Positions 37,087-48,585 are shown, numbered from the stretch's first letter. The stretch: DNA of 64,000 bases from Wenzhouxiangella marina (GCF_001187785.1 NZ_CP012154.1:2660501-2724500); one strand, 5' to 3'. Notes: a model not told the origin generated them from the sequence alone. Program-made: numbers and translations.

Positions 37087-37479
37087 TCAGACGCGACGCT
37101 TCTTCGGAGGACGGCAGCCGTTGTGCGGAATCGGCGTGACGTCGATGATATTGGTGATCTTGAAGCCCACGGCGTTCAGAGAACGCACGGAGGATTCGCG
37201 ACCCGGTCCCGGCCCGTTGACCCGGACCTCCAGGTTCTTCATGCCGTATTCCTGCGCAACGCGGCCGGCGTTCTCGGCAGCCACCTGGGCTGCGAACGGC
37301 GTCGACTTGCGTGAACCGCGGAAACCGGAGCCACCGCTGGTGGCCCAGGACACGGCGTTGCCCTGGCGATCGGTGATGGTGATGATGGTATTGTTGAACG
37401 AGGCATGCACATGGGCGATGCCGTCCACAATGACCTTCTTGACCTTCTTCTTGCCCTTGGCTGTCTGCTGCTTGGCCAT
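37087..37479 (-). CDS. rpsK: 30S ribosomal protein S11
   Basis: 130 residues. Diagnostic segments are [36 protein letters not shown] and the C-terminal [19 protein letters not shown]. It lies 26 bases before rpsD and 11 bases after rpsM in the alpha operon. Confidence 0.98.
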   Translation of the reverse strand: MAKQQTAKGKKKVKKVIVDGIAHVHASFNNTIITITDRQGNAVSWATSGGSGFRGSRKSTPFAAQVAAENAGRVAQEYGMKNLEVRVNGPGPGRESSVRSLNAVGFKITNIIDVTPIPHNGCRPPKKRRV

Positions 37480-37490
37480 CGACTACTTCC

Positions 37491-37844
37491 TCAACGAATC
37501 GGACGACGCGGACCCTTACGGGTGCGTGCGTTGGTGCGGGTACGCTGACCGCGAACCGGCAGACCACGACGATGACGCAGGCCGCGGAAGCAACCCAGGT
37601 CCATCAGGCGCTTGATGTTCATCGCCACTTCGCGGCGCAGATCGCCCTCGACGCTGAACTTGCCGATTTCCTGACGCAGCTTTTCCTGATCACCTTCGGT
37701 CAGGTCGCGCACCTTGGTTTCCGGAGCCACGCCAGTGGCCTCACAGATCTGGTAGGCACGGGTGCGACCGATGCCGTAAATATGAGTCAGAGCAACCCAG
37801 GTGTGCTTCTGCACCGGCAGGTTGACGCCTGCAATACGAGCCAT
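37491..37844 (-). CDS. rpsM: 30S ribosomal protein S13
   Basis: 117 residues. [26 protein letters not shown] and the basic C-terminus [19 protein letters not shown] identify S13. It is the first gene of the alpha operon; the leader in front of it contains a conserved-looking hairpin (37879-37912). Confidence 0.98.
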   Translation of the reverse strand: MARIAGVNLPVQKHTWVALTHIYGIGRTRAYQICEATGVAPETKVRDLTEGDQEKLRQEIGKFSVEGDLRREVAMNIKRLMDLGCFRGLRHRRGLPVRGQRTRTNARTRKGPRRPIR

Positions 37845-37878
37845 GTAAATTCTCCGTAAACCTTCTAAACGTCTGGTC

Positions 37879-37912
37879 AGCGCAAACCGGCAAGTGTAGC
37901 TGGTTTTGCGCT
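37879..37912 (-). promoter_or_regulatory. Hairpin in the rpmJ-rpsM gap, possible alpha-operon leader element
   Basis: On the minus strand AGCGCAAAACC can pair with GGTTTGCGCT with one bulged base, about 35 bases upstream of the rpsM start. The E. coli alpha operon leader at this place folds into a pseudoknot bound by S4. Only a single stem is visible here; a pseudoknot has not been demonstrated, so the S4-control reading is inference. Confidence 0.35.
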
Positions 37913-37940
37913 CCTGTTCAAGGCCGATTGCTCGACCTAA

Positions 37941-38054
37941 TTACCCCTGGCGCTGCTTGTGCTTGGGGTCGCTGCAGATCACGAACACCACACCCTGGCG
38001 GCGTACGACCTTGCAGTTGCGGCAGATCTTCTTGACTGATGCCTGAACCTTCAT
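37941..38054 (-). CDS. rpmJ: 50S ribosomal protein L36
   Basis: A 37-residue protein translated by hand: [19 protein letters not shown] then [18 protein letters not shown]. The zinc ribbon is intact (Cys11, Cys14, Cys27, His32), so this is the zinc-binding C+ form. It ends with TAA and lies between secY and rpsM, the usual end of the spc operon. Confidence 0.97.
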   Translation of the reverse strand: MKVQASVKKICRNCKVVRRQGVVFVICSDPKHKQRQG

Positions 38055-38093
38055 TTTCCTTCTCCGAGCCCGGTTTGATGTAGAGCCGATCGT

Positions 38094-39455
38094 TTAGCGC
38101 CGGACCACGCCCGAACGACCGTAATTCTTCAGATTCGACTTCTTCAGCAGGCTGTCGTACTGATGCGACATCAGATGGGCCTGCAGCTGCGCCATGAAGT
38201 CCATGGTCACCACCACGATGATCAGCAGCGAGGTTCCGCCAAGGTAGAACGGCACGTTCCACTGCATGATCAGGAATTCAGGCATCAGACAGACCGCCAG
38301 CAGATACACGGCACCGACCGCCGTCAGACGCGTGAGCACGAAGTCGATGTACTCGGAAGTCTGGCGACCCGGACGAATGCCCGGAATGAATGCGCCGGAC
38401 TTCTTCAGGTTGTCCGCCGTTTCACGCGAGTTGAAGACGATGGCCGTATAGAAGAAGCAGAAGAACACGATCATCGCGCCGAACAGGCTGATGTAGAGTG
38501 GCTGTCCGGGACGAAGCTGCTCCGCGATGGTCTGCAGCCAGGTCACCCCGCCGTCGGCCTGGCCGAACCAGGTCGAAATGGTGGCCGGGAACAGCACCAG
38601 GCTGGAGGCGAAGATGGCCGGAATCACACCCGCCATATTGACCTTCAGCGGCAGATGCGAACTCTGGCTACGGTAGGCCTGGCGCCCCTGACGCTGAGCG
38701 TAGTTGACGGTGATACGGCGCTGGCCACGCTCGACGAACACGACGAAGGCCGTGACGGCGAGTGCCATCAGCAACAGGAACAGCGCCGTCGCGACACCCA
38801 GCTGACCGGTGTTGACCAGTTCCAGCGTCGAACCGATGGCGCGCGGCAGCTCGGCCACGATACCCGCGAAGATGAGAATCGAAATGCCGTTGCCGATACC
38901 GCGCTCGGTGATCTGCTCACCCAGCCACATCAGGAACACGGTCCCCGCGGTCAGGGTGACGACAGCCGCCATCAGGAAGCCCGGGCCCGGATTGATCACG
39001 ACGGGGAGATCGGCGCCGGCACTCTGCGACTGCAGGGCCATCGCCACACCGAAACTCTGGAAGGCCGCCAGCACGACGGTGAAGTAGCGAGTGTACTGGG
39101 TGATCTTGCGACGACCGGACTCGCCTTCCTTGCGCAGCGCCTGCAGCTGAGGCACCGCATGGCTCATCAGCTGCATGATGATGGCCGCCGAAATGTACGG
39201 CATCACGCCCAGAGCAAAGATCGAGAACCGCCCCAGGGCGCCACCTGAGAACATGTTGAACATGTCCACGATGGTTCCGCTGGTGGCATCCATCAGCTCG
39301 ACCAGGGCAATCGGGTTGATACCCGGCACCGGAATGAAGGTTCCGAAGCGGAACACCATCAGGGCAATAACGACCAGAAGGAGTCGCTGACGCAACTCCT
39401 TCAGTCGGCCGATCCCGCCGAGAGCTCCTGCCATGTCGGAGGCGCTACGAGACAT
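38094..39455 (-). CDS. secY: Protein translocase subunit SecY
   Basis: Core channel of the Sec translocon, 453 residues with ten transmembrane helices. Family motifs include [34 protein letters not shown] (plug region), [21 protein letters not shown] split as [12 protein letters not shown], and the C-terminal [15 protein letters not shown] tail. Start and rplO stop share one base. Confidence 0.98.
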   Translation of the reverse strand: MSRSASDMAGALGGIGRLKELRQRLLLVVIALMVFRFGTFIPVPGINPIALVELMDATSGTIVDMFNMFSGGALGRFSIFALGVMPYISAAIIMQLMSHAVPQLQALRKEGESGRRKITQYTRYFTVVLAAFQSFGVAMALQSQSAGADLPVVINPGPGFLMAAVVTLTAGTVFLMWLGEQITERGIGNGISILIFAGIVAELPRAIGSTLELVNTGQLGVATALFLLLMALAVTAFVVFVERGQRRITVNYAQRQGRQAYRSQSSHLPLKVNMAGVIPAIFASSLVLFPATISTWFGQADGGVTWLQTIAEQLRPGQPLYISLFGAMIVFFCFFYTAIVFNSRETADNLKKSGAFIPGIRPGRQTSEYIDFVLTRLTAVGAVYLLAVCLMPEFLIMQWNVPFYLGGTSLLIIVVVTMDFMAQLQAHLMSHQYDSLLKKSNLKNYGRSGVVRR

Positions 39456-39886
39456 TATTCGACCTTGCCGCCAGCGGCTTCGATCGCCTTCGTGGCACCG
39501 GCCGTCACGTGAACACCACGAACGGTCAGGGCCCGGTCGATCTCGCCCTTGGCGATGATACGGACGCGCTTGGTGTCACCCGGAACCATGCCGGCTTCCT
39601 TGAGCGACAGCAGATCCACGGTGTCACCCTTGAACTGGTTCAGTTCGTACAGGCGCAGCTCGCGGGTCTTGGCGTTGACCGCCGAGTGGAAACCCACCTT
39701 CGGCAGACGACGCTGCAGCGGCATCTGACCGCCCTCGAAACCCACCTTGTGGTAACCGCCCGAGCGCGACTTCTGACCCTTGTGACCACGGCCGCCGGTC
39801 TTGCCGAGACCGGAACCGATGCCGCGACCGACGCGCTTGCGGGTCTTGCGGCTGCCCTCAGCGGGCTGAACGGTATTGAGTTTCAT
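39455..39886 (-). CDS. rplO: 50S ribosomal protein L15
   Basis: 143 residues from the ATG at 39886 (AAGGA upstream); a TTG at 39892 is the alternative. [20 protein letters not shown] and [18 protein letters not shown] are the L15 signatures. It lies between rpmD and secY. Confidence 0.98.
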   Translation of the reverse strand: MKLNTVQPAEGSRKTRKRVGRGIGSGLGKTGGRGHKGQKSRSGGYHKVGFEGGQMPLQRRLPKVGFHSAVNAKTRELRLYELNQFKGDTVDLLSLKEAGMVPGDTKRVRIIAKGEIDRALTVRGVHVTAGATKAIEAAGGKVE

Positions 39887-39916
39887 CGTCAAAATCCTTG
39901 CAAGCTTCGTTTACGT

Positions 39917-40111
39917 TCAGGCTTCTTCGACCCGAACCAGATAATTCACCTTGTTGATCATGCCGCGAATGGACGGGGTATCTTCCAGTTCGACGGTGTG
40001 ATGCATACGGCGAAGGCCGAGGCCGCGCACCGTCTCACGGTGCTTACCAATGGTGCCATTCGGGCTCCGGACCAGGGTCACGCGGAGCTTGGCTGCTGCT
40101 TTCTTAGCCAT
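39917..40111 (-). CDS. rpmD: 50S ribosomal protein L30
   Basis: 64 residues. [20 protein letters not shown] and [20 protein letters not shown] match L30. It overlaps the rpsE stop by eight bases. Confidence 0.97.
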   Translation of the reverse strand: MAKKAAAKLRVTLVRSPNGTIGKHRETVRGLGLRRMHHTVELEDTPSIRGMINKVNYLVRVEEA

Positions 40112-40610
40112 GATGTTCCAGAATCTCCTCGATGGGTTTGCCGCGCTTGATCGCCACTGATTCCGGCGACGCCATGGCCTGAAGACCCTTCATGGTCGCC
40201 CGGACCAGGTTGATCGGGTTGTTCGAACCAACGCTCTTGGCCAACACGTTATGGACACCGACTGCTTCGAAGACGGCGCGCATGGCACCGCCGGCGATCA
40301 CACCGGTACCTTCGGAGGCCGGCTGCATGTAAACCCGGGATCCGCTGTGGCGGGACTTGACCGCATGCCAGAGGGTCCCTTCGTTCAGCGAGATGCGCAC
40401 CATGTCGCGACGAGCGCGCTCCATGGCCTTCTGGATGGCCAACGGCACTTCACGGGCCTTGCCGTAGCCGAAGCCGACCTTGCCATCCCCATCGCCGACC
40501 ACGGTCAGCGCGGTGAAGCTGAACTGGCGGCCACCCTTGACCACCTTCACGACTCGGTTGACGGCGACCAGTTTCTCGATCAGATCGTCGGTGCTGTTAT
40601 CTCTTGCCAT
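40104..40610 (-). CDS. rpsE: 30S ribosomal protein S5
   Basis: 168 residues. The dsRNA-binding N-terminal domain ([18 protein letters not shown], then [19 protein letters not shown]) and C-terminal [18 protein letters not shown] identify S5. It overlaps rpmD by eight bases. Confidence 0.98.
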   Translation of the reverse strand: MARDNSTDDLIEKLVAVNRVVKVVKGGRQFSFTALTVVGDGDGKVGFGYGKAREVPLAIQKAMERARRDMVRISLNEGTLWHAVKSRHSGSRVYMQPASEGTGVIAGGAMRAVFEAVGVHNVLAKSVGSNNPINLVRATMKGLQAMASPESVAIKRGKPIEEILEHHG

Positions 40611-40627
40611 GATGAATTCCGTCTTCC

Positions 40628-40984
40628 TTAAAACTTCAGGCCGGCTTCACGCGCGGCGTCGGCGAGGGCCTTGATACGCCCGTGGTACTTGAATCCAGAG
40701 CGATCGAAGGCCACACCCTCGACGCCCGCCGCCAGCGAGCGCTCGGCGATGGCCTTGCCCACGGCCTTGGCCGCTTCGATATTGCAGGTGGCCGTCATGT
40801 CGCCCCGGATGTCCTTCTGCACGGTCGATGCTGCAGCGACCGTGTGCGTGCCCGACGCGTCGATCACCTGTGCGTACAGATGACGACCGGTACGATGCAC
40901 GGTCAGGCGAGCCACGCCCTGGCGCTGGATGCGAGCACGGGCTTTGCGTGCACGCCGCAGTCTGGAAAGATTCTTGTCGCTCAT
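40628..40984 (-). CDS. rplR: 50S ribosomal protein L18
   Basis: 118 residues. The basic N-terminal arm ([13 protein letters not shown]), [19 protein letters not shown] and the C-terminal [20 protein letters not shown] are diagnostic for L18, the 5S rRNA-binding protein. Confidence 0.98.
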   Translation of the reverse strand: MSDKNLSRLRRARKARARIQRQGVARLTVHRTGRHLYAQVIDASGTHTVAAASTVQKDIRGDMTATCNIEAAKAVGKAIAERSLAAGVEGVAFDRSGFKYHGRIKALADAAREAGLKF

Positions 40985-40995
40985 GTTCGCTGTCC

Positions 40996-41523
40996 TTAAG
41001 CCTTCTTGGCTTCCTTCATCACCACGCGCTCATCGGCGTAGCGCACGCCCTTGCCCTTGTAGGGCTCCGGCGGACGATAGGCGCGGATCTTGGCCGCCAC
41101 CTGGCCCACCAGCTGCTTGTCACTGCCACGAACCACGATCTCGGTCTGGCTCGGGGTCTCGATGGTCACACCATCGGGGACCGGAAAGTCCACCGGGTGG
41201 CTGAACCCGAGCTGCAGGTTGAGGCTGTTGCCCTGCACGGCGGCACGGTAACCGACCCCGACCAGGGCGAGCTTGCGCTCGTAACCGTTGGTCACACCCT
41301 CGACCATGTTGTTCACCAGTGAACGCATGGTGCCGGCCATGGCCATATCGGCCTCCTGGTGCGGAGCGAAGCTCAGCACGCCGTCCTCGACGGTCACACC
41401 CACTGCCGGGTGGAGCGTCATGCTCAGCGTGCCCTTCGGACCCTTCACCTGGATCTCGCCATCGGTGTTCTTGAACTCGACGCCCTTGGGCAGCGTGATC
41501 GGGCTTTTCGCGATTCTTGACAT
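40996..41523 (-). CDS. rplF: 50S ribosomal protein L6
   Basis: 175 residues from the ATG at 41523 ([17 protein letters not shown]); the longer frame to 41583 is inside the end of rpsH. The two L6 repeats and the C-terminal [16 protein letters not shown] motif are clear. Confidence 0.98.
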   Translation of the reverse strand: MSRIAKSPITLPKGVEFKNTDGEIQVKGPKGTLSMTLHPAVGVTVEDGVLSFAPHQEADMAMAGTMRSLVNNMVEGVTNGYERKLALVGVGYRAAVQGNSLNLQLGFSHPVDFPVPDGVTIETPSQTEIVVRGSDKQLVGQVAAKIRAYRPPEPYKGKGVRYADERVVMKEAKKA

Positions 41524-41539
41524 GGTTCCTAACTCCTGA

Positions 41540-41935
41540 TCAGGCCACCAGGCAGAGGACTTCGCCGCCGTGACCCTGAGCACGGGCCTTGGCGTCGGTC
41601 ATCACACCGTTGGAGGTACTGACGATGGCGATACCCAGGCCGTTCAGGACGCGCGGCAGATCGTCACTGCCGAAATAACGGCGACGGCCCGGCTTGCTGA
41701 AACGGTCGAGACGATCGATCACGCCACGGCCATCCACATACTTCAGTTCGATTTCCAGCTCACGCTTGGCGCCTTCTTCCGTGACTTCGAAGTCACGGAC
41801 GTAGCCTTCGTCCTTCAGGACGCTGACGATCGCGACCTTGACCTTGGACGACGGCATCCGAACGCTGCGCTTGTTGACTGCCTGGGCGTTCTTGATTCGG
41901 GCCAGCATGTCCGAAATGGGATCATTCATACTCAT
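41540..41935 (-). CDS. rpsH: 30S ribosomal protein S8
   Basis: 131 residues. [18 protein letters not shown] and the C-terminal [20 protein letters not shown] identify S8, the translational repressor of the spc operon in E. coli. Confidence 0.98.
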   Translation of the reverse strand: MSMNDPISDMLARIKNAQAVNKRSVRMPSSKVKVAIVSVLKDEGYVRDFEVTEEGAKRELEIELKYVDGRGVIDRLDRFSKPGRRRYFGSDDLPRVLNGLGIAIVSTSNGVMTDAKARAQGHGGEVLCLVA

Positions 41936-41947
41936 TGTCTGTGCTCC

Positions 41948-42253
41948 TTACCAGCTCGCCTTGCGCAGACCGGGAACGTCCCCGCGCATGGCCGCTTCAC
42001 GCAGCTTGTTACGTGCCAGACCGAACTTGCGGTAGTAACCGCGCGGCCGGCCGGAAACACGGCAGCGGTTACGCTGACGCACCGGGCTGGAATCGCGCGG
42101 CAGCTTGCTCAGCGCGAACATTGCCGCCTGCTTGGACTCGTAGTCCGCTTCCGGATCGGCGACCACGCGCTTGAGTTCAGCGCGCTTCTCCGCGAACTTG
42201 GCCGCCAGCTTGGCGCGACGTACATCACGCTGAACCATTGAAATCTTAGCCAT
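41948..42253 (-). CDS. rpsN: 30S ribosomal protein S14
   Basis: 101 residues, the longer zinc-free (C-) form: only one cysteine is present. [20 protein letters not shown] is the S14 signature. It lies 12 bases after rplE. Confidence 0.97.
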   Translation of the reverse strand: MAKISMVQRDVRRAKLAAKFAEKRAELKRVVADPEADYESKQAAMFALSKLPRDSSPVRQRNRCRVSGRPRGYYRKFGLARNKLREAAMRGDVPGLRKASW

Positions 42254-42265
42254 CTCTAAATCTCC

Positions 42266-42811
42266 TTACCGCGGCGCCCGGAACGGGAATCCGAACGCTT
42301 CCAGCAGGGCCAGACCTTCTTCGTCCGTGCGTGCGCTGGTGGTGAATGCAATGTCCATCCCGCGAATCGCGTCGACCTGGTCGAAGTTGATCTCCGGGAA
42401 GATGATCTGCTCCTTGATGCCCAGGTTGTAGTTACCCGAACCGTCGAAGGCCTTCCGGGACACACCGCGGAAGTCACGCACTCGCGGCAGCGAGATGTTG
42501 ACCAGGCGATCCAGGAACTCGTACATGCGCTCGCGACGCAGCGTCACCTTGGCACCGATCGGATAGTCATCGCGAATCTTGAAGCTCGCGACCGACTTCC
42601 GGGCCTTCGTCACCACGGGCTGCTGACCGGCGATCTTCGCCATGTCACCCACGGCCTTCTCGATGACCTTCTTGTCAGCGACGGCCTCACCCAGACCCAT
42701 GTTGATGGTGATCTTTTCCAGACGCGGCACCTGCATCACGTTGGCGTAGCCGAATTTTTCCTTCAGCTGACCAATCACGGTGTCGCGATAGTAGTCCTGC
42801 AACCTAGCCAT
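42266..42811 (-). CDS. rplE: 50S ribosomal protein L5
   Basis: 181 residues. [20 protein letters not shown] and the C-terminal [20 protein letters not shown] are typical for L5, a 5S rRNA contact. Confidence 0.98.
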   Translation of the reverse strand: MARLQDYYRDTVIGQLKEKFGYANVMQVPRLEKITINMGLGEAVADKKVIEKAVGDMAKIAGQQPVVTKARKSVASFKIRDDYPIGAKVTLRRERMYEFLDRLVNISLPRVRDFRGVSRKAFDGSGNYNLGIKEQIIFPEINFDQVDAIRGMDIAFTTSARTDEEGLALLEAFGFPFRAPR

Positions 42812-42822
42812 TTCCTTAAGCC

Positions 42823-43140
42823 TCAGATATCTACGACTTCGCCGGTGGAGCGGAAGAACCGCACTTTCCGACCGTCTTCGAGAAACTTGAATCCAACCCG
42901 ATCGCCCTTGTCCGTCGCCGGGTTGTAGAGCATCACGTTGGAGGCATGAATCGGTGCCTCACGCTCGATGATGCCGCCCGGCTTCTGGTTCTGCGGATCA
43001 GGCTTCTGATGCCGCTTGACCATGTTGACGTTCTCGACCAGATAGCGATCGTCCTTGAGCACCTTGAGCACGTGACCGCGCTGGCCGCGGCTACGCCCGG
43101 CAATCACGATCACTTCGTCACCCTTGCGAATACGTTCCAT
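42823..43140 (-). CDS. rplX: 50S ribosomal protein L24
   Basis: 105 residues. A KOW motif ([20 protein letters not shown]) opens the protein and [20 protein letters not shown] follows. Two tandem ATGs (43143 and 43140) exist; the second has better spacing to AAGGAG. Confidence 0.97.
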   Translation of the reverse strand: MERIRKGDEVIVIAGRSRGQRGHVLKVLKDDRYLVENVNMVKRHQKPDPQNQKPGGIIEREAPIHASNVMLYNPATDKGDRVGFKFLEDGRKVRFFRSTGEVVDI

Positions 43141-43150
43141 CATGCGCTCC

Positions 43151-43519
43151 TTACAGTACTTCCGGTGCCAGCGAGACGATCTTCATGAACCGCTCGGAAC
43201 GCAGTTCACGCGTCACCGGCCCGAAGATACGCGTGCCGATCGGCTCCAGCTTCGTGTTCAACAGAACCGCAGCATTGCCATCGAAACGGATCAGGGAGCC
43301 GTCACGGCGACGCACACCCTTGCGGGTACGAACCACCACGGCGTTGTAAACCTCGCCCTTCTTGACCTTGCCGCGCGGGATGGCATCCTTGACGGTCACC
43401 TTGATGACGTCACCGATGTTGGCATACCGACGCTTCGATCCGCCCAGGACCTTGATACACATGAGCTCGCGCGCGCCGCTGTTGTCCGCCGCCGCCAGTC
43501 GTGATTGCATCTGAATCAT
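43151..43519 (-). CDS. rplN: 50S ribosomal protein L14
   Basis: 122 residues. [20 protein letters not shown] and the C-terminal [19 protein letters not shown] are the L14 signatures; it is one of the most conserved proteins of the block. Confidence 0.98.
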   Translation of the reverse strand: MIQMQSRLAAADNSGARELMCIKVLGGSKRRYANIGDVIKVTVKDAIPRGKVKKGEVYNAVVVRTRKGVRRRDGSLIRFDGNAAVLLNTKLEPIGTRIFGPVTRELRSERFMKIVSLAPEVL

Positions 43520-43540
43520 GCTGCTTCGCTCCGCTGTTGC

Positions 43541-43801
43541 TTACTGGGCGCGCTCGACGACTTCCACGACCTGCCAGCTCTTCGTCTTCGAGAGCGGGCG
43601 AGTCTGGGAAATGCGAACGGTATCGCCTTCGTTGCACTCGTTGTTTTCGTCGTGCGCATGCACCTTGCTCGAACGGCGGATGTACTTGCCGTAGAGCGGA
43701 TGCTTGACCAGGCGCTCCAGACGCACGGTGACGGTCTTGTCCATCTTGTTGCTCACCACGCGGCCGACCTGGCTGCGCTGGATCTTTTCTTCGCTACTCA
43801 T
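43541..43801 (-). CDS. rpsQ: 30S ribosomal protein S17
   Basis: 86 residues. [20 protein letters not shown] and [19 protein letters not shown] identify S17. Its start overlaps the rpmC stop (ATGA). Confidence 0.97.
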   Translation of the reverse strand: MSSEEKIQRSQVGRVVSNKMDKTVTVRLERLVKHPLYGKYIRRSSKVHAHDENNECNEGDTVRISQTRPLSKTKSWQVVEVVERAQ

Positions 43802-43995
43802 GCGGTTTCACCCTGCATCTGGTTCATCACGGTCTTGACCCGTGCGATGTCACGACGGACCAGCTTGAGCTGGTGACGTCCATCCAGGCTGCCACTGCCA
43901 TGCTGCATGCGCAGGCCGAATTGCTCCTTGCGCAGCTCGAGCAGCAGCTCCTTGAGTTCAGCGGCACTCTTGCCCCGAAGTTCGGTAGCTTTCAT
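43798..43995 (-). CDS. rpmC: 50S ribosomal protein L29
   Basis: 65 residues from the ATG at 43995; a GTG at 43998 is an alternative. [20 protein letters not shown] and [17 protein letters not shown] are diagnostic. The start shares one base with the rplP stop. Confidence 0.96.
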   Translation of the reverse strand: MKATELRGKSAAELKELLLELRKEQFGLRMQHGSGSLDGRHQLKLVRRDIARVKTVMNQMQGETA

Positions 43996-44405
43996 CACAA
44001 TGCCCTCGCTACAAATGCGGTCTTGACGCTGAGCTTGGCGGCGGCGCGGCGGAATGCCTCGCGTGCCACTTCTTCGCTCACGCCCTGGATCTCGTAAATC
44101 ATCCGACCCGGCTGCACCGGAGCGACCCAGTACTCGACGTTACCCTTACCCTTACCCATTCGAACTTCAACGGGCTTCTTGGTGATCGGCTTGTCCGGGA
44201 AGACGCGGATCCACAGCTTGCCGCCACGTTTGACGTGACGCGTGATCGCACGACGGGCCGACTCGATCTGACGAGCAGTCAGAAAACCTCGGGTGGTGGC
44301 CTGCAGGCCGAATTCACCGAAGCTGACCTTGTTGCCCACCTGAGCGAGCCCGCGGTTGCGGCCTTTCTGCTGCTTTCTGAATTTTGTACGTTTCGGCTGC
44401 AGCAT
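43995..44405 (-). CDS. rplP: 50S ribosomal protein L16
   Basis: 136 residues. [20 protein letters not shown] and [20 protein letters not shown] identify L16, part of the peptidyl-transferase surroundings. Confidence 0.98.
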   Translation of the reverse strand: MLQPKRTKFRKQQKGRNRGLAQVGNKVSFGEFGLQATTRGFLTARQIESARRAITRHVKRGGKLWIRVFPDKPITKKPVEVRMGKGKGNVEYWVAPVQPGRMIYEIQGVSEEVAREAFRRAAAKLSVKTAFVARAL

Positions 44406-44407
44406 GA

Positions 44408-45094
44408 TCAGTTCTCCTTGCGTGAGCCCTTGTTCTGGCCCTTGTCACCGGCGTTCTCGGCATACAGGTCGAACACGTCGCCCTTGTAGACCCAGACCTT
44501 GATGCCGATGACACCGTAGGTGGTCGCGGCTTCAGCCGTACCGTAATCGACGTCCGCGCGCAGGGTGTGCAGCGGCACACGACCTTCGCGATACCACTCG
44601 GAACGGGCAATGTCAGCACCGTTCAGGCGGCCACCGACCTGCACCTTGATGCCCAGGGCACCCAGGCGCATGGCGTTGCCGACCGAGCGCTTCATGGCGC
44701 GGCGGAACATCACACGACGCTCCAGCTGCTGCGCGATCGACTCGGCCACCAGGCGTGCGTCCAGCTCCGGCTTGCGGATCTCGGTCACGCGGATGTGCGT
44801 CGGGACGCCCATGATCGCGGAAACCTTCTTCTTCAGCTTCTCGATGTCCTCGCCCTTCTTGCCGATCACGATCCCCGGACGTGCCGTGTGGATGGTGATT
44901 TCAGCAGACTTGGCCGGACGCTCGATCTGGATGTGGCTGACGGCGGCATGAGCCAGTTCCTTTTCCAGGAACTCGCGCGTCTTCAGATCCGTGTGCAGAT
45001 AATCGGCGAAGTTCTCGCCCTCTGCATACCACTTGGCGCGCCAGTCCTTGGCGATACCGAGGCGAATACCAGTTGGATGTACCTTTTGACCCAT
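44408..45094 (-). CDS. rpsC: 30S ribosomal protein S3
   Basis: 228 residues. The KH domain is visible ([20 protein letters not shown]) with the C-terminal S3 domain ([20 protein letters not shown]). It forms part of the mRNA entry tunnel. Confidence 0.98.
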   Translation of the reverse strand: MGQKVHPTGIRLGIAKDWRAKWYAEGENFADYLHTDLKTREFLEKELAHAAVSHIQIERPAKSAEITIHTARPGIVIGKKGEDIEKLKKKVSAIMGVPTHIRVTEIRKPELDARLVAESIAQQLERRVMFRRAMKRSVGNAMRLGALGIKVQVGGRLNGADIARSEWYREGRVPLHTLRADVDYGTAEAATTYGVIGIKVWVYKGDVFDLYAENAGDKGQNKGSRKEN

Positions 45095-45103
45095 GACTCG
45101 TCC

Positions 45104-45436
45104 TTAGTCCTCTGCCACGACAACGGTGATGTGGCTGGTCCGCTTGAGAATGCGGGTGTAGCGTCCCTTGGCGCGAGCCCGGCCACGCTTCAGCGTCGGA
45201 CCCTCGTCCACGAAGATGCGGGACACCTTCAGCTCATCGATATCCGCGCCCACGTTGTTCTCCGCATTGGCCACTGCGGACAGCAGCACCTTGCGAACGA
45301 TGTGAGCGCCCTTCTTGGAGCTGAAATTCAGCAGCTCGTCGGCCTTGTCGACCGGCAGACCACGAATCTGGTCGGCCACAAGACGGGCCTTCTGCGCGGA
45401 AATGCGCGCACCCTTCAGTTTTGCAGTAGCTTCCAT
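45104..45436 (-). CDS. rplV: 50S ribosomal protein L22
   Basis: 110 residues from the ATG at 45436. [20 protein letters not shown] and the exit-tunnel loop region ([20 protein letters not shown]) are intact; no macrolide-type loop change is apparent. Confidence 0.98.
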   Translation of the reverse strand: MEATAKLKGARISAQKARLVADQIRGLPVDKADELLNFSSKKGAHIVRKVLLSAVANAENNVGADIDELKVSRIFVDEGPTLKRGRARAKGRYTRILKRTSHITVVVAED

Positions 45437-45451
45437 CACCGTCAGTCCTGA

Positions 45452-45724
45452 TTACTTGGTCTTGCGGTCGGCCGCGTGACCCTTGAAAGTCCGCGTCGGC
45501 GCAAACTCACCGAGCTTGTGTCCGACCATCTGTTCGTTGATCAGAATGGGCACGTGCTGCCGGCCGTTATGGACGGCAATGGTCAGACCCACCATTTCAG
45601 GCATGATCATGGACCGACGCGACCAGGTCTTGATCGGACGCTTGCTGTTGCTTTCGACCGCCGTCTCCACCTTGGAAATCAGGTGATGATCTACGAACGG
45701 CCCTTTCTTGATCGAACGTGGCAT
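45452..45724 (-). CDS. rpsS: 30S ribosomal protein S19
   Basis: 90 residues. [20 protein letters not shown] and [20 protein letters not shown] are the S19 signatures. It lies between rplB and rplV. Confidence 0.98.
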   Translation of the reverse strand: MPRSIKKGPFVDHHLISKVETAVESNSKRPIKTWSRRSMIMPEMVGLTIAVHNGRQHVPILINEQMVGHKLGEFAPTRTFKGHAADRKTK

Positions 45725-45739
45725 TGCGATTTCCTACGT

Positions 45740-46567
45740 TTATTTCCGCTTGCGCGAACGGGTAATGTATTTGCTCGTGCGCTTGTTGGTCCGAGTGCGC
45801 TTGCCCTTGGTCTGCTGACCCCAGGGCGTCACCGGATGACGGCCACCCGAGGTGCGGCCTTCACCACCACCGTGCGGGTGATCGACCGGGTTCATCGCCA
45901 CACCGCGAACGGTCGGGCGAACACCGCGCCAGCGCTTGGCACCAGCCTTGCCGAGCTTCTCCAGGTTGTGCTCCGTGTTGGCGACCTGGCCGATCGTGGC
46001 CCGGCAGTGCGCGTGAACCTTGCGCATCTCACCCGAACGAAGCAACACCGTGGCGTACTGACCCTCACGAGCGACCAGCTGAACCGCCGCACCCGCGGAG
46101 CGAGCCATCTGGCCGCCCTTGCCGGCCTTCAGCTCGACGTTGTGAATCTGCGTACCGACCGGAATCGAGCGGAGCTGCATGGCGTTGCCCGGCTTGATCG
46201 GGGCTTCCGAGCCGCTCTGCACTTCGTCACCGGCAAACACGTTACGCGGAGCCAGGATGTAGCGGCGCTCGCCATCGCTGTACTTGACCAGTGCGATGTG
46301 CGCGCTGCGGTTGGGATCGTATTCGATCCGCTCGACCACACCCTTGATGCCGTCCTTGTCGCGCTTGAAGTCGACAACACGATAGTGATGCTTGTGACCA
46401 CCGCCCTTGTGGCGCGTGGTGATCCGGCCGTTGTTGTTGCGGCCACCCGTCGAACTCTGGGATTCGACCAGCGGCGCGTACGGCTTACCCTTCCACAGGT
46501 GATCGTGCTTGACGCGAACGACGCCACGACGTCCCGGTGAAGTCGGTTTTGCTTTGACAATTGCCAT
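45740..46567 (-). CDS. rplB: 50S ribosomal protein L2
   Basis: 275 residues. The C-terminal [20 protein letters not shown] and the SH3-like [20 protein letters not shown] are conserved; the histidine of the PHGGGEG loop is essential near the peptidyl-transferase centre. Confidence 0.99.
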   Translation of the reverse strand: MAIVKAKPTSPGRRGVVRVKHDHLWKGKPYAPLVESQSSTGGRNNNGRITTRHKGGGHKHHYRVVDFKRDKDGIKGVVERIEYDPNRSAHIALVKYSDGERRYILAPRNVFAGDEVQSGSEAPIKPGNAMQLRSIPVGTQIHNVELKAGKGGQMARSAGAAVQLVAREGQYATVLLRSGEMRKVHAHCRATIGQVANTEHNLEKLGKAGAKRWRGVRPTVRGVAMNPVDHPHGGGEGRTSGGRHPVTPWGQQTKGKRTRTNKRTSKYITRSRKRK

Positions 46568-46587
46568 AACCGTTTCCTGGCTCTAAA

Positions 46588-46884
46588 TCAGTCTGCTTGG
46601 AGATCTTCGATCGTCTGGCCTTCGGCCACACGAACGTAGGCTTTCTTCCAGCTCTTCTGCACACCCGGGCGGAAGCGGAAAGTCTTGCGCTTGCCCTTCT
46701 GGTTCAGCACCTGGACGTTCTCGACCTTGACGTCGAACAGCCCTTCAACGGCGCTGCGAATCTCTTCCTTGGTGGCATCGCGGCGAACTTCGAACACGTA
46801 CTGGTTCGAGTCGGCCTGCAGGCGAGCCGTCTTTTCTGAGACGTGCGGGAAACGCACGACCTGGTAGAGGCGTTCCTTGTTCAT
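46588..46884 (-). CDS. rplW: 50S ribosomal protein L23
   Basis: 98 residues, [20 protein letters not shown] to the end. The frame is open further upstream to 47310, but that part lies inside rplD; the ATG at 46884 overlaps the rplD stop (ATGA) and gives the normal L23 length. L23 sits at the tunnel exit where SRP and trigger factor dock. Confidence 0.98.
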   Translation of the reverse strand: MNKERLYQVVRFPHVSEKTARLQADSNQYVFEVRRDATKEEIRSAVEGLFDVKVENVQVLNQKGKRKTFRFRPGVQKSWKKAYVRVAEGQTIEDLQAD

Positions 46885-47483
46885 GCCAGCCACTCCTGAA
46901 TTTTTTCGACGGCCGCTTTGGTCATCACCACCTTGTCGGCACCGACCAGGCTCACCGGATCGAGACGATCGGCTGCCAGGGCGTGGACATTGGCGATGTT
47001 GCGCGAACCGAGATAGAGGTTCGTATCCAGCTCCGCATCGACGAGCAGACCACGGTTCATGCCGAGTTCGGCAAGGCGGGCCTGAACGGCCTTGGTCTTC
47101 GGCTCGTCGATGGCCAGCGACTCGACCACGACCAGGCGGTCCTGACGGACCAGCTCGGACAGGATCGAGCGCATGGCAGCGCGATACTGCTTGCGGTTGA
47201 CCTTCTGGGTGAAGTCGCGCGGCTGGGCGGCAAAAGTCACGCCACCGGTACGCCACAGCGGGCTGCGAATCGTACCGGCACGCGCATTGCCGGTGCCCTT
47301 CTGGCGCCACGGCTTGCGGCCACCACCGGACACGGCGGAGCGATTCTTCTGCGCCTTGGTGCCTGCACGGCCGCCGGCGAGGTAGGCGGTGACCACCTGG
47401 TGGACCAGCGCCTCGGAGAAATCACGGCCGAAGATGGCGTCGGACACTTCCACGCTCTTGCCGCCTTGAATTGAGAGTTCCAT
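46881..47483 (-). CDS. rplD: 50S ribosomal protein L4
   Basis: 200 residues from the second of two tandem ATGs (47483; the first is 47486). The loop [20 protein letters not shown] identifies L4, the autoregulator of the S10 operon in E. coli. Confidence 0.98.
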   Translation of the reverse strand: MELSIQGGKSVEVSDAIFGRDFSEALVHQVVTAYLAGGRAGTKAQKNRSAVSGGGRKPWRQKGTGNARAGTIRSPLWRTGGVTFAAQPRDFTQKVNRKQYRAAMRSILSELVRQDRLVVVESLAIDEPKTKAVQARLAELGMNRGLLVDAELDTNLYLGSRNIANVHALAADRLDPVSLVGADKVVMTKAAVEKIQEWLA

Positions 47484-47494
47484 CATTCGCTCCT

Positions 47495-48133
47495 TCAGGC
47501 CTTGATCGACGGACGAACGAACACGTGACCGCCCGGCGCTCCCGGAACGGCACCGCGAATCAGGAGCAGGTTGCGATCGGCGTCGACACGAACTACTTCC
47601 AGGTTCAGCGTGGTCACACGCTCGTCACCCATGTGGCCTGCCATCTTCTTGCCCTTGAATACGCGACCCGGCGTCTGGCACTGCCCGATGGAACCCGGCG
47701 CGCGATGCGACAGCGAGTTACCGTGGGTGGCGTCCTGGGTGCGGAAGTTGTGGCGCTTGATGACGCCAGCAAAGCCTTTACCCTTGCTGGTGCCGGTCAC
47801 GTCCACTTTCTGGCCGGCCTCGAAACGCTCGACGGTGATTTCCGAACCCACTTCCAGGTCGGCACCTTCGTTGTCTTCGAGACGGAATTCCCACAGGCCT
47901 TCACCAGCTTCGACGCCGGCCTTGGCAAAGTGCCCGGCTGCGGGACGATTGACCAAAGACGTACGACGGGATCCGCAGGTCACCTGAATGGCGGCATAGC
48001 CATCGGTTTCCACGTTGCGAATCTGCGTAATGCGGTTCGGGCTCACTTCCACCACCGTCACGGGAATGGAGTTGCCCTCCTCCGTGAAAATGCGGGTCAT
48101 GCCCCGTTTGCGTCCTACCAATCCGATCGTCAT
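47495..48133 (-). CDS. rplC: 50S ribosomal protein L3
   Basis: 212 residues. [20 protein letters not shown] and [20 protein letters not shown] with SHGNS-type loop ([16 protein letters not shown]) are diagnostic, including the glutamine-bearing loop near the peptidyl-transferase centre that PrmB methylates. Confidence 0.98.
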   Translation of the reverse strand: MTIGLVGRKRGMTRIFTEEGNSIPVTVVEVSPNRITQIRNVETDGYAAIQVTCGSRRTSLVNRPAAGHFAKAGVEAGEGLWEFRLEDNEGADLEVGSEITVERFEAGQKVDVTGTSKGKGFAGVIKRHNFRTQDATHGNSLSHRAPGSIGQCQTPGRVFKGKKMAGHMGDERVTTLNLEVVRVDADRNLLLIRGAVPGAPGGHVFVRPSIKA

Positions 48134-48214
48134 TTCTCTGAACTCACTTCGTTCGTTACTCGATCGCGGCGATGTCTGCGGATCGGTTTCCCGAGCCGGC
48201 AGAGCCGCCAGTCA

Positions 48215-48526
48215 TCAATACAGTTTGATCTGCACGTCCACGCCCGCAGCCAGATCCAGCTTCATCAGGGCATCGACGGTCTTGTCGTTGGGGTCAACGA
48301 TATCCAGCAGCCGCTTGTGGGTGCGAATTTCGTACTGATCCCGCGCATCCTTGTTCACGTGCGGGGAAATCAGGACCGTGTAGCGCTCCTTGCGGGTGGG
48401 CAGCGGGATGGGCCCGCGCACCTGCGCGCCGGTCCGCTTCGCAGTTTCCACGATTTCCTGGGTCGACCGATCGATCAGTCGATGGTCGAAACCCTTCAAA
48501 CGAATACGGATTTTCTGTTCGGCCAT
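48215..48526 (-). CDS. rpsJ: 30S ribosomal protein S10 (NusE)
   Basis: 103 residues. [20 protein letters not shown] and [20 protein letters not shown] identify S10, which also acts as NusE with NusB in antitermination. It opens the S10 operon, 158 bases after tuf. Confidence 0.99.
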   Translation of the reverse strand: MAEQKIRIRLKGFDHRLIDRSTQEIVETAKRTGAQVRGPIPLPTRKERYTVLISPHVNKDARDQYEIRTHKRLLDIVDPNDKTVDALMKLDLAAGVDVQIKLY

Positions 48527-48545
48527 TGCCGTACGCCTTTAGTCT

Positions 48546-48585
48546 GTAAAAGATCAAAAACCCAAGGCTGCCCTTTCGGGCTGCC
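48546..48585 (-). terminator. Candidate attenuator/terminator between tuf and rpsJ
   Basis: On the minus strand GGCAGCCC-GAAA-GGGCAGCC forms a seven-pair stem with one A-A mismatch and a GAAA tetraloop, followed by TTGGGTTTTTGATCTTTT. It ends about 20 bases before the rpsJ start, a place where partial termination could separate str and S10 expression. The mismatch and interrupted U-run make it a moderate candidate. Confidence 0.45.

Noticed and set aside
46885-47310. Long frame upstream of rplW adding 142 codons.
   Set aside because: It runs out of frame through rplD and has shadow-type composition; the ATG at 46884 gives a normal L23.
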